This document shows, piece after piece, positions 25,986 through 34,146 of a stretch of DNA of 63,580 nt. Every line of letters starts with the position of its first letter. Within the stretch, counting starts at the first letter, position 1. This stretch comes from Bradyrhizobium nivariense (GTDB lineage: Bacteria > Pseudomonadota > Alphaproteobacteria > Rhizobiales > Xanthobacteraceae), in assembly GCF_029846715.1 (NCBI RefSeq), contig NZ_JARVWW010000042.1, forward strand, positions 1-63,580, in the 5' to 3' direction. The notes beneath the pieces were generated by a model. That model did not search any database. It saw nothing but the letters and a program-made list of their open reading frames with translations, and was not told the DNA's origin. A program made the translations under genes and the position numbers.

Positions 25986-26278
25986 CCCGCGCATATCCGG
26001 ATTGCGTAGCCAAGCAACTGATTTTAAATAATTAATTACGTATTCGATGGTTCAGTAAAACTGCTGATAACGGTCCCAAACTCCGCTCCAATTTGGTTAA
26101 GCCTTGGCGCGAATACGGCAGGTTTGGGGTAACAATCGGTAAAAAAGCGTGAGTTGGCGCTGTTTGAGGCAGTGACTATGGTTTGCCGTGACTTGGGGAT
26201 ACGGATTCGGAACGAGCGGTCTTGGCCGGTCAGTCGGGTTCAGTATAAGTCGCGATGGTCGTAGTGGGGCGGTTCCTG
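25986..26278 (+). promoter_or_regulatory. Promoter region of lpxC
   Basis: Contains an AT-rich patch (26018-26045) unlike its surroundings, a TTGGTTAAG half-site (about 26093) and, on the opposite strand at about 26127-26146, a near match to the CtrA-like arrangement (TTTACC and TTACC with one base less spacing). Its overall order of motifs resembles the region upstream of ftsQ. No gene is seen. Confidence 0.35.
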
Positions 26279-27241
26279 ATGAAATTTAGCCGGCAAACAA
26301 CGCTTCGTGCGCAAGCCACCGTGGCCGGCGTCGGCGTTCATTCCGGTCTTCCCGTCACTCTCACGCTTGGGCCCGCGCCTGTCGACGCGGGTTTTATTTT
26401 TGTCCGCACCGGGCTCGAGGGAAGTGACCGCGAAGTTCAGGCGACCGCCGAGCAGGTGATCGCAACCGATTTCGCCACCGTTCTCGGCGATCGCGACGGC
26501 CCGCTGATTTCCACCGCCGAGCATGTGCTTGCTGCGCTGCGGGGCATGGGCGTCGACAACGCCGCCATCGAGATCGACGGGCCGGAAGTGCCGATCATGG
26601 ACGGCAGCGCCGCGGCTTTCATCGCGGCCATCGACCAGGCCGGCATCGTTACCCAGCCCGCACAGCGCCGCTTCATTCAGGTTTTGAAGCCGATCGCGGT
26701 CAAGATCGGCGACTCCTTCGGCGAGATCAGGCCCTACGCCAACGGGTTCCGCGCCGAGGTCGAGATCGACTTCACCAATCCTGTCATCGGCCAGCAGAGC
26801 TACGCCTTCGACCTCAACCCGGAACGTTTCCGTCGCGAAGTCGGCCGGGCCCGGACTTTCGGTCTGATGTGCGACGTCGCGCGGCTCTGGAGCGCCGGCT
26901 ATGCGCTCGGCGCCTCCTTCGACAACACCGTCGTGTTCGACGAGGAGCGGCTGCTCAACACCGAAGGCCTGCGCTACGCTGATGAATGCGCCCGCCACAA
27001 GGTGCTGGACGTGATCGGCGACCTCGCGCTGGCCGGTCTGCCGCTGCTGGGCGCCTACCGCTCGGTACGTGGCGGCCACAAGCTCAACCACGCCGTTCTG
27101 ACCGCGCTGCTCGCCGACCGTACCGCTTGGCGGGTGGTCGAGGGCGAGGTGGCCCGCCGCACCACGCGTCCCGTGGGCGAAGTCGGTCGCGGCATCGTCG
27201 GCGGCCGGATCGCCGCGGCCTACGGGCCGGACGTGTCCTGA
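26279..27241 (+). CDS. lpxC: UDP-3-O-acyl-N-acetylglucosamine deacetylase
   Basis: 320 residues. This zinc enzyme catalyses the committed step of lipid A synthesis. Zinc-site motifs are ISTAEHVLAAL (H82) and HKVLDVIGD near residue 240; the catalytic histidine lies in SVRGGHKLNHAVL. ATG 26279 (MKFSRQTTLRAQATVAGVGVHSG) is the start, as family homology begins there. It stands after the ftsZ terminator with its own upstream region. Confidence 0.96.
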   Translation: MKFSRQTTLRAQATVAGVGVHSGLPVTLTLGPAPVDAGFIFVRTGLEGSDREVQATAEQVIATDFATVLGDRDGPLISTAEHVLAALRGMGVDNAAIEIDGPEVPIMDGSAAAFIAAIDQAGIVTQPAQRRFIQVLKPIAVKIGDSFGEIRPYANGFRAEVEIDFTNPVIGQQSYAFDLNPERFRREVGRARTFGLMCDVARLWSAGYALGASFDNTVVFDEERLLNTEGLRYADECARHKVLDVIGDLALAGLPLLGAYRSVRGGHKLNHAVLTALLADRTAWRVVEGEVARRTTRPVGEVGRGIVGGRIAAAYGPDVS

Positions 27242-27484
27242 CGGACCTCTCGTCGCGGGCGCTTGCGCCCACCGACCCCGGGAAACTCCTGGTAACGATG
27301 ATCGGCTAGGATTGCGGCGCGTTCGCCTTAATCCGGGCGGAATGCCTGCCTATCCGGTTGGTTCAAGATCGTTTTTCGGTTACACCGGCGTGGTCGCATG
27401 GCAGGCACCACGGCTACATTTCGCGCCCATGACGGGGTTCATGGGCTGGCGGACACCGCACCACAGGGCGTCAGGGCAATACTC

Positions 27485-28375
27485 ATGTCGGCACAGCGTA
27501 TGACGCGCGGATATCTCCCGGTCTCGCCTCGAGTCCGTGGATTGCTCAAGGCTGCCACCTTCTTCGTGCTCGCGCTGCCGCTGGCCGGCTGCGGCACCGG
27601 CGCGCTCTGGGACAAGTTCACTGCCAAGGACGACACCTTCGTCGAGGAGCCCGCCGACAAGATCTACAATGAGGGCCTGTACCTCATGAACGAGAAGAAG
27701 GACATGAAGGCGGCGAACAAGAAGTTCGAGGAGGTCGACCGCCAGCATCCTTATTCCGACTGGGCCCGCAAATCGCTGCTGATGTCGGCCTATGCGTCCT
27801 ATCAGGGTGGCGACTATGACGGCTGCATCGGCGCGGCCACCCGCTACGTCACCCTGCATCCCGGCAGCCCCGATGCGGCCTATGCGCAATATCTGATCGC
27901 CGCCTCCCATTACGACCAGATCCCGGACATCAGCCGCGACCAGTCCCGCACCGAGAAGGCGATCGCCTCGCTGGAAGAGGTGGTGCGCAAATATCCGACG
28001 TCCGAATATGCGACCTCGGCCAAGGCCAAGATCGAGGGTGCGCGCGACCAGCTCGCCGGCAAGGAAATGAATGTCGGCCGCTACTACGCGCAGAAGCGCG
28101 ACTACACGGCGGCGATCAACCGCTACAAGGCGGTCGTCACGCAATACCAGACCACCCGCCATGTCGAGGAGGCGCTATTCCGGCTCACCGAGGCCTATAT
28201 GGCGATCGGCATCGTCGGCGAGGCGCAGACCGCGGCGGCCGTGCTCGGGCACAATTTTCCTGACAGTCGCTGGTACAAGGACGCCTATAATCTTGTAAAA
28301 TCCGGCGGTCTCGAACCGAGCGAGAATCAGGGGTCCTGGATTAGCAAGACCTTCAAGAAAATGGGTCTCGGCTAG
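27485..28375 (+). CDS. bamD: Outer membrane protein assembly factor BamD
   Basis: 296 residues from ATG 27485; M6 (27500) is an alternative. A signal peptide ends in the lipobox LPLAGC, so the protein is a lipoprotein of the outer membrane BAM complex. Five TPR-like repeats follow (YNEGLYLMNEKKDMKAANKKFEEVD and later units such as RDYTAAINRYKAVVTQY). The 243 bases before it hold no recognisable gene. recN starts 14 bases downstream. Confidence 0.94.
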   Translation: MSAQRMTRGYLPVSPRVRGLLKAATFFVLALPLAGCGTGALWDKFTAKDDTFVEEPADKIYNEGLYLMNEKKDMKAANKKFEEVDRQHPYSDWARKSLLMSAYASYQGGDYDGCIGAATRYVTLHPGSPDAAYAQYLIAASHYDQIPDISRDQSRTEKAIASLEEVVRKYPTSEYATSAKAKIEGARDQLAGKEMNVGRYYAQKRDYTAAINRYKAVVTQYQTTRHVEEALFRLTEAYMAIGIVGEAQTAAAVLGHNFPDSRWYKDAYNLVKSGGLEPSENQGSWISKTFKKMGLG

Positions 28376-28389
28376 GGAAATAGAGTTCC

Positions 28390-30078
28390 ATGCTGGCGCG
28401 TCTGTCGATCCGTGACATCGTCCTGATCGAACGGCTCGATATCGAATTCGCAACGGGCCTCGCGGTTTTGACCGGTGAGACCGGTGCGGGCAAATCCATC
28501 CTGCTCGATGCCTTTGCGTTGGCGCTCGGCGGCCGCGGCGACGCCGGCCTCGTGCGCCACGGCGCGGAGCAGGGGCAGGTCACCGCCGTGTTCGATATCC
28601 CCAAGAATCACCCCGCAGCGAAGATCCTCGCCGAGAACGGGCTGGACGACACGAGTATTGCAGATTCTTGCGAGATGATTCTCCGCCGGGTCCAACTCGC
28701 CGACGGCCGCACCCGCGCCTTCATCAACGACCAGTCGATCAGCGTGCAGACGCTGAAGGCGGTCGGTGCTGCCCTGGTCGAGATCCACGGCCAGCACGAC
28801 GAGCGCGCGCTGGTCGACGCCGCCACCCACCGCCGCCTGCTCGACGCCTTTGCCGGCCTCGAAAAGGATGTCTCGGCGGTCGAAGCGCTCTGGGACGCAC
28901 GCCGCACCGCCAATACCGCGCTGGAGCAGCATCGCGCCGGCATGGAGCGCGCCGCGCGCGAAGCCGATTACCTCCGCCACGCGTCGGACGAGTTGAAGCA
29001 ACTCGCGCCCAGGGATGGCGAGGAGACCTCGCTGGCTTCCCGTCGCACCACCATGATGCAGGGCGAGAAGATCGCCTCCGACCTGCGCGAAGCGCAGGAG
29101 GCGGTCGGCGGCAACCATTCGCCGGTCGCCTCGCTGTCGGCCGCCGTGCGCCGGCTGGAACGTCGCGGCGTCAATTCGCCGGCGCTGGTCGAGCCCGCGG
29201 TGAAGGCCATCGACATCGCGATCAACGCGCTGGAGGAAGCCGACCAGCATCTCCAGGCGGCGCTTGCCGCGACCGATTTCGATCCTTCAGAGCTCGAGCG
29301 CATCGAGGAGCGCCTGTTCGCGTTGCGCGCCGCCTCGCGCAAATATTCGACCCCGGTCGACGGGCTCGCCGCGCTTGCCGCCAGATATGCCGCCGATGTC
29401 GTTCTGATCGATGCCGGCGCCTCGCGGCTGAAAAAGCTGGAGCAGGTGGCGATCGAGGCCGATGCGCGCTATGCGGCCGCCGCCAAGAAGCTGTCGATGG
29501 CGCGGCAGAAATCGGCCGAGAAGCTCAACAAGGCCGTCAATGCCGAGCTCGCGCCGCTCAAGCTCGAGCGCGCAAAGTTCATGACCCAGGTCGAGACCGA
29601 CGAGACCGCGCCGGGGCCGCAAGGGTTCGACCGCGTCGAATTCTGGGTGCAGACCAATCCGGGCACCAAGCCGGGTCCGCTGATGAAGGTCGCCTCCGGC
29701 GGCGAGCTGTCGCGGTTTCTGCTGGCGCTGAAGGTCGTGCTGTCCGACCGCGGCTCGGCGCCGACCCTGGTGTTCGACGAGATCGACACCGGCGTCGGCG
29801 GCGCGGTCGCGGACGCCATCGGCGGGCGGCTGGCGCGGCTCGCCGGCAAGGTCCAGGTGATGGCCGTAACCCACGCCCCACAGGTCGCCGCCCGTGCCGA
29901 CCAGCATTTGCTGATCTCCAAGGATGCCCTCGACAAGGGCAAGCGCGTCGCCACCCGCGTCAATGCGCTCGCCGCCGACCACCGCCGCGAGGAAATCGCG
30001 CGGATGCTCGCCGGCGCCGAGATCACGGCCGAGGCGAGGGCTGCCGCGGACCGGCTGCTCAGAGCGGCGACGGCTTGA
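28390..30078 (+). CDS. recN: DNA repair protein RecN
   Basis: 562 residues of an SMC-like ATPase acting in double-strand break repair. Walker A is TGETGAGKSILLDAF (about 30-44), a coiled-coil middle runs from about 165 to 390, and the signature/Walker B part is VASGGELSRFLLALKVVL..LVFDEIDTGVGG. The terminal MAVTHAPQVAARADQHLLI is the usual switch region. It is co-directional with bamD and shortly followed by a dispersed repeat and ligA. Confidence 0.96.
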   Translation: MLARLSIRDIVLIERLDIEFATGLAVLTGETGAGKSILLDAFALALGGRGDAGLVRHGAEQGQVTAVFDIPKNHPAAKILAENGLDDTSIADSCEMILRRVQLADGRTRAFINDQSISVQTLKAVGAALVEIHGQHDERALVDAATHRRLLDAFAGLEKDVSAVEALWDARRTANTALEQHRAGMERAAREADYLRHASDELKQLAPRDGEETSLASRRTTMMQGEKIASDLREAQEAVGGNHSPVASLSAAVRRLERRGVNSPALVEPAVKAIDIAINALEEADQHLQAALAATDFDPSELERIEERLFALRAASRKYSTPVDGLAALAARYAADVVLIDAGASRLKKLEQVAIEADARYAAAAKKLSMARQKSAEKLNKAVNAELAPLKLERAKFMTQVETDETAPGPQGFDRVEFWVQTNPGTKPGPLMKVASGGELSRFLLALKVVLSDRGSAPTLVFDEIDTGVGGAVADAIGGRLARLAGKVQVMAVTHAPQVAARADQHLLISKDALDKGKRVATRVNALAADHRREEIARMLAGAEITAEARAAADRLLRAATA

Positions 30079-30081
30079 TTT

Positions 30082-30190
30082 CGTGTCCCGGGCGCGTGTA
30101 GCGCGAACCGGGACCCAGAATGTTGCCCCGATGGGCCCCGGCTCTGCAGCGCATCGCTCAAGAAGCGCTGCGCTGCGTCCGGGGCGCGAG
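30082..30190. repeat. Dispersed hairpin repeat, family 3
   Basis: Two nested structures: GTCCCGG (30085-30091) with CCGGGAC (30108-30114), then GCCCCGG (30135-30141) with CCGGGGC (30179-30185) enclosing GCAGCGCA and TGCGCTGC. I associate this layout with repeats common between genes in Bradyrhizobium-like genomes. It begins just after the recN stop and may attenuate transcription into ligA. Confidence 0.65.
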
Positions 30191-30239
30191 ACCTCAACAC
30201 GCCTTTACCCTCCCGCCCGCTCCGTCGTATCCAAGCACC

Positions 30240-32393
30240 ATGGCCAGAGCAGCAAAATCCAAAGCAACAGCGCTTCGCAACGTCGCCGACCTCACCAAGG
30301 CGCAGGCCAAGGTCGAGCACATGCGGCTCGCACTCGAGATCGAGGGGCATAACGAGCGCTACTATCAGGACGACGCGCCCACCGTCACCGATGCCGAGTA
30401 CGATGCGCTGCGCCAGCGCTTCAATGCGATCGAGAAGCGTTTTCCGGAATTCGTCAGCGCGGAGTCGCCGTCGCAGAAGGTCGGTGCCGCACCGTCAGGC
30501 CGCTTCAAGAAGGTGCGGCATTCCGTCCCCATGCTGTCGCTCGACAACGCCTTTGCAGAAGAGGATTTGCGCGACTTCGTCGGCCGCATCGTGCGCTTCC
30601 TGAAGCTCGACGACGACAATATCGACTTCTCCGCCGAGCCGAAGATCGACGGCCTTTCGATGTCGCTGCGCTATGAGGGCGGCGAGCTCATCACCGCGGC
30701 GACGCGTGGCGACGGCGCGGTGGGCGAGGACGTCACCGCCAACATCCGCACGCTCGAAGACGTGCCCGAGAGGCTGAAGGGCCGCAACGTCCCCGACATC
30801 TGCGAGGTGCGCGGCGAGGTCTACATGACCAAGAAAGCCTTCCTCGCGCTCAACGAGCGGCAGAAGGCGGAAGGCAGCACCATCTTCGCCAATCCGCGCA
30901 ACTCGGCCGCGGGCTCGCTCCGGCAGAAGGATCCGACCATCACCGCCTCGCGCCCCCTCGGCTTTTTCGCCTACGCCTGGGGCGAGATGAGCGCGATGCC
31001 GGAGGGCACGCAGAGTGGCATGATCCACTGGTTCGAGCGCTGCGGCTTCAAGACCAATCCGCTGACCAAGCTCTGTCACTCCGTCGAGGAGCTGCTCGCC
31101 TTCCATCATTCGATCGAGGAGCAGCGGGCAAAACTCGACTACGACATCGACGGCGTCGTCTACAAGGTCGACCGCATCGACTGGCAGGAACGGCTCGGCT
31201 TCGTCTCGCGCACGCCGCGCTGGGGCATCGCGCACAAGTTTCCGGCCGAGCGCGCCATGACGGTGCTGCGCGATATCGAGATCCAGGTCGGCCGCACCGG
31301 CTCGTTCACGCCGGTCGGCAAGCTCGAACCGGTCGGTGTCGGCGGCGTGATCGTGCAGAACGTCACGCTGCACAACGAGGATTACATCAAGGGCATCGGC
31401 AACAAGGGCGAGACCTTGCGCGAAGGCCGCGACATCAGGATCGGCGACACTGTTGTGATCCAGCGCGCCGGCGACGTCATCCCGCAGGTGGTCGACGTCG
31501 TCCTCGACAAGCGGCCGAAGGCTGCCAAGGAATTCCACTTCCCGAAGAAGTGCCCGTGCCCGCTGCACACCGACGTGGTGCGCGGGGAGACTGCGGCAGG
31601 CGAGGAGGCTTCGCGCGCCCGCTGCACCGGCGAGTTCGCCTGTCCCTATCAGAAGATCGAGCATTTGAAACTGTTCGTGTCGCGGCGTGCCTTCGACATC
31701 GATGGCTTGGGAGAGAAGCAGCTCCAGTATTTCTTCGACGAGGGATTTGTGAAGGAGCCGTCCGACATCTTCACGCTGGAGAAGCGCAATTCGAAGCTGA
31801 AGCTCGAGGACATCGAAGGCTACGGCGAAACGTCGGTGCGCAATTTGTTCGGCGCCATCGAGAGCCGGCGCAAAATCGCGCTGGAGCGCTTCGTCTACGC
31901 GCTCGGCATGCGCCATGTCGGCGAGACCACGGCGCTGGCGCTGGCACGCGGCTACGGATCCTGGGACGCTTTCCACGACGCCAGCCTCAAGGTCGCCAAG
32001 GGCGACGAGGAGGCGATGGCGGAGATGGATGCGCTCGACCAGATCGGCGAGACCGTGATCAAGAGCATCGCCGATTATTTCGGCGAGGGGCATAATCGCG
32101 GCATCGTCGAGCGGCTGACCCAGGAAGTCGAGATCATCGACGCCGAGAAGCCGAAGAGCAACTCGGCCGTCGCCGGCAAGACGGTTGTGTTCACGGGCTC
32201 ACTGGAGAAGATGACGCGCGACGAGGCCAAGGCGACAGCGGAGCGTCTGGGCGCCAAGGTGTCGGGCTCGGTGTCGAAGAAGACCGATCTCGTCGTCGCC
32301 GGCCCCGGCGCGGGTTCGAAGCTCGCGGAAGCCAACAAGCATGGCGTCAAGGTGCTGACCGAGGACGAGTGGCTGCAGCTGATCGGGGAGTGA
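30240..32393 (+). CDS. ligA: NAD-dependent DNA ligase
   Basis: 717 residues from ATG 30240; an in-frame upstream extension to 30120 would be translated from the dispersed repeat and is rejected. The domains are Ia, the nucleotidyltransferase with the AMP-accepting lysine in AEPKIDGLS (K135), the OB fold, a zinc finger, helix-hairpin-helix repeats (FDIDGLGEKQL, LEDIEGYGETSVRNLF) and a C-terminal BRCT domain (AVAGKTVVFTGSLEKMTRDEA). The zinc finger is atypical: the first cysteine pair is CPC, with a long insert before CTGEFAC. Confidence 0.96.
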   Translation: MARAAKSKATALRNVADLTKAQAKVEHMRLALEIEGHNERYYQDDAPTVTDAEYDALRQRFNAIEKRFPEFVSAESPSQKVGAAPSGRFKKVRHSVPMLSLDNAFAEEDLRDFVGRIVRFLKLDDDNIDFSAEPKIDGLSMSLRYEGGELITAATRGDGAVGEDVTANIRTLEDVPERLKGRNVPDICEVRGEVYMTKKAFLALNERQKAEGSTIFANPRNSAAGSLRQKDPTITASRPLGFFAYAWGEMSAMPEGTQSGMIHWFERCGFKTNPLTKLCHSVEELLAFHHSIEEQRAKLDYDIDGVVYKVDRIDWQERLGFVSRTPRWGIAHKFPAERAMTVLRDIEIQVGRTGSFTPVGKLEPVGVGGVIVQNVTLHNEDYIKGIGNKGETLREGRDIRIGDTVVIQRAGDVIPQVVDVVLDKRPKAAKEFHFPKKCPCPLHTDVVRGETAAGEEASRARCTGEFACPYQKIEHLKLFVSRRAFDIDGLGEKQLQYFFDEGFVKEPSDIFTLEKRNSKLKLEDIEGYGETSVRNLFGAIESRRKIALERFVYALGMRHVGETTALALARGYGSWDAFHDASLKVAKGDEEAMAEMDALDQIGETVIKSIADYFGEGHNRGIVERLTQEVEIIDAEKPKSNSAVAGKTVVFTGSLEKMTRDEAKATAERLGAKVSGSVSKKTDLVVAGPGAGSKLAEANKHGVKVLTEDEWLQLIGE

Positions 32394-32422
32394 GGGAGGC
32401 GCGCTGACGCGTCTCGTTCCGC

Positions 32423-32523
32423 CGTCATTCCCCGCGAAGGCGGGGAATCCAGTATTCCAGAGACCGCGCGAGAATACGGAAAAGCCGCGGCGTACTGGAT
32501 CCCCCGCTTTCGCGGGGGATGAC
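32423..32523 (-). repeat. Dispersed palindromic repeat, family 2, copy 2
   Basis: Outer hairpins TTCCCCGC..GCGGGGAA and ATCCCCCGC..GCGGGGGAT flank GTATTCCAGAGA and GCCGCGGCGTACTGGAT. The inner part is inverted relative to the copies at 15266 and 33982. It lies between the ends of convergent ligA and the MFS gene. Confidence 0.85.
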
Positions 32524-32550
32524 ACCGAAGTCGTTGCGACCTCGCGCCCC

Positions 32551-33828
32551 TCACATCATCCCGCTCTCTTCCTCCTCCGCCTGCTCGATCAGCGTCTCGC
32601 TCACCACGACCTCGCGGCGGGGGACGACGAAGATCATCGTGCAGGCGCAGAGCAGGGAGATCGCCATCACCGCAGACGTGAGCGGCAGCGTCGTCGCGGA
32701 GTGACCGCCGAGATAGGCGCCGAATTGCGACATCAGCGCGCCGATGCCTTGCTGGAGAAAGCCCATTGCGCCTGATGCGGTGCCGGCGGCCTCGGGACGG
32801 ATGCTGATCGCGCCGGCGGCCGAGTTCGCCATCACGAAGGCATTGCCGGCCATCACGATCATCTGCGTGCCGAACAGCCAGGCGGGCGCCTCGTTCCAGC
32901 CGGTGAAGCTCCAGAGCAGGTTCAACAGGCTGCCGCAAAGCTGGAGTGCGAGGCCGAACCAGATCAACTTCTCCAGCGAGTGCCGCGGCGCAAAGCGCAC
33001 GCAGAGTAGATTGCCGACGAGGTAGGCGAAGCCCGTCGTCGCGAACCACGCGCCGTATTCGGCGCTGCTGCGGTCCATCTGCGTCACCACGATGTAGGGC
33101 CCGCCGCCAGCGAAGGTGAAGATGATTTGCGAGGCCAGCACCTGGCACATCACGTAACCCACGAAGGCGCGGTTGCGAATGAGAATGCCGACGTCGCCGC
33201 GAAAGCCGCTGCCGGCGGCGCGGGTGCGGCGCGTCTCGGGCAGCGCGACCGCGATGCCGACGGCGACAATGATCGCGCCGATGGTGATGACGTAGAAGAT
33301 GGCGCGCCAGCCGAATGCGGTCTCGATCAGGCCGCCGGTGAGCGGGGAGACCATCTGCCCGATCATCAGGGCCGCGATCACGAGGCTGATCATCGAGGCG
33401 ACGCGATCACGCGCGTAGATGTCGCGGATGATGGCGCGGCTCACCACCATGCCGGCGGCGCCGCCCAGCGCCTGGAAGAAGCGCGCGGCGATCAGCTGCG
33501 GCAGGGTTTCCGCGAAGATGCAGGCGATGCTGGCGACGACCATCAACGCCAGTCCTCCGAGCAGCACCGGGCGCCGCCCGAACCGGTCCGACAGCGGGCC
33601 CATGATGAGCTGCGACAGCGCGATGCCGACCATGTAGAGCGACACCGTCATCTGCGCGACCGAGATGTCGCTGCCAAATGTTGTCGCCAGCACCGGCAGC
33701 GCCGGAACCAGCATGTAAAGCGAGATCGGCGCGATGCCGGTCATGACGACCAACAACAGCAGCACCACGCGCGAGGTCGCGAGGTTGTGTTGCGCCGCTG
33801 GCGGCGATTTGCTGATCATGCCGTGCAT
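32551..33828 (-). CDS. Bcr/CflA-type multidrug efflux MFS transporter
   Basis: 425 residues with about twelve helices. PALPVLATTFGSDISVAQMTVSLYMVGIALSQLIMGPLSDRFGRRPVLL has the Bcr/CflA N-terminal pattern, with the loop 2-3 motif GPLSDRFGRRPV and the motif ARFFQALGGAAGMVVSRAIIRD. This group exports drugs such as bicyclomycin and sulfathiazole, and sometimes cysteine; the real substrate cannot be told. The start could be 33828 or M4 (33819). The 318 bases upstream hold only a dispersed repeat. Confidence 0.9.
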   Translation of the reverse strand: MHGMISKSPPAAQHNLATSRVVLLLLVVMTGIAPISLYMLVPALPVLATTFGSDISVAQMTVSLYMVGIALSQLIMGPLSDRFGRRPVLLGGLALMVVASIACIFAETLPQLIAARFFQALGGAAGMVVSRAIIRDIYARDRVASMISLVIAALMIGQMVSPLTGGLIETAFGWRAIFYVITIGAIIVAVGIAVALPETRRTRAAGSGFRGDVGILIRNRAFVGYVMCQVLASQIIFTFAGGGPYIVVTQMDRSSAEYGAWFATTGFAYLVGNLLCVRFAPRHSLEKLIWFGLALQLCGSLLNLLWSFTGWNEAPAWLFGTQMIVMAGNAFVMANSAAGAISIRPEAAGTASGAMGFLQQGIGALMSQFGAYLGGHSATTLPLTSAVMAISLLCACTMIFVVPRREVVVSETLIEQAEEEESGMM

Positions 33829-33981
33829 GCGTGTCCGTCTCGTAGAAATTCGAATCGGACTGTAGCGTGCTCGCGCAAGACGGATATCGGCGTTTCGGAA
33901 TGCGGCTATACGGATTCCGGGACGGTTATAATAATAGCGCGATGGCGACCAATTGGGCGCGGTGCTCGCACTAAGAATTCG

Positions 33982-34084
33982 GTGTCATTTCCCGCGCAGG
34001 CGGGGAATCCAGTACGCCGCAGCGTCTCCGCATACGTTTGCTGTCTCTGGAATACTGGATGCCCCGCTTTCGCGGAGCATGACG
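33982..34084 (+). repeat. Dispersed palindromic repeat, family 2, copy 3
   Basis: Runs from GTGTCATTTCCCGCGCAGGC to GCGGAGCATGACGG, with inner boxes GAATCCAGTACGCCGCAG and CTCTGGAATACTGGATGCC in the same orientation as the copy at 15266. It lies between the MFS start and the aminopeptidase stop. Confidence 0.85.
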
Positions 34085-34146
34085 GCTGTGGGTGGGCAAC
34101 GAGCCTTGCGCAAATCGCGTGGTGCCATGCGGCTTCGGAAGCGAAG

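Noticed and set aside
25653..26009. A plus-strand frame running from the end of ftsZ through the terminator
   Set aside because: It overlaps ftsZ in another frame and reads through the strong hairpin at 25944-25985.
27257..27271. GGGCGC-TTGCGCCC hairpin after lpxC as a terminator
   Set aside because: The stem is only six pairs, with no T tract, and similar short palindromes are frequent in this GC-rich sequence.
30120..30239. A 40-residue N-terminal extension of LigA
   Set aside because: It would be translated from a dispersed hairpin repeat, and ligase homology begins at the ATG at 30240.
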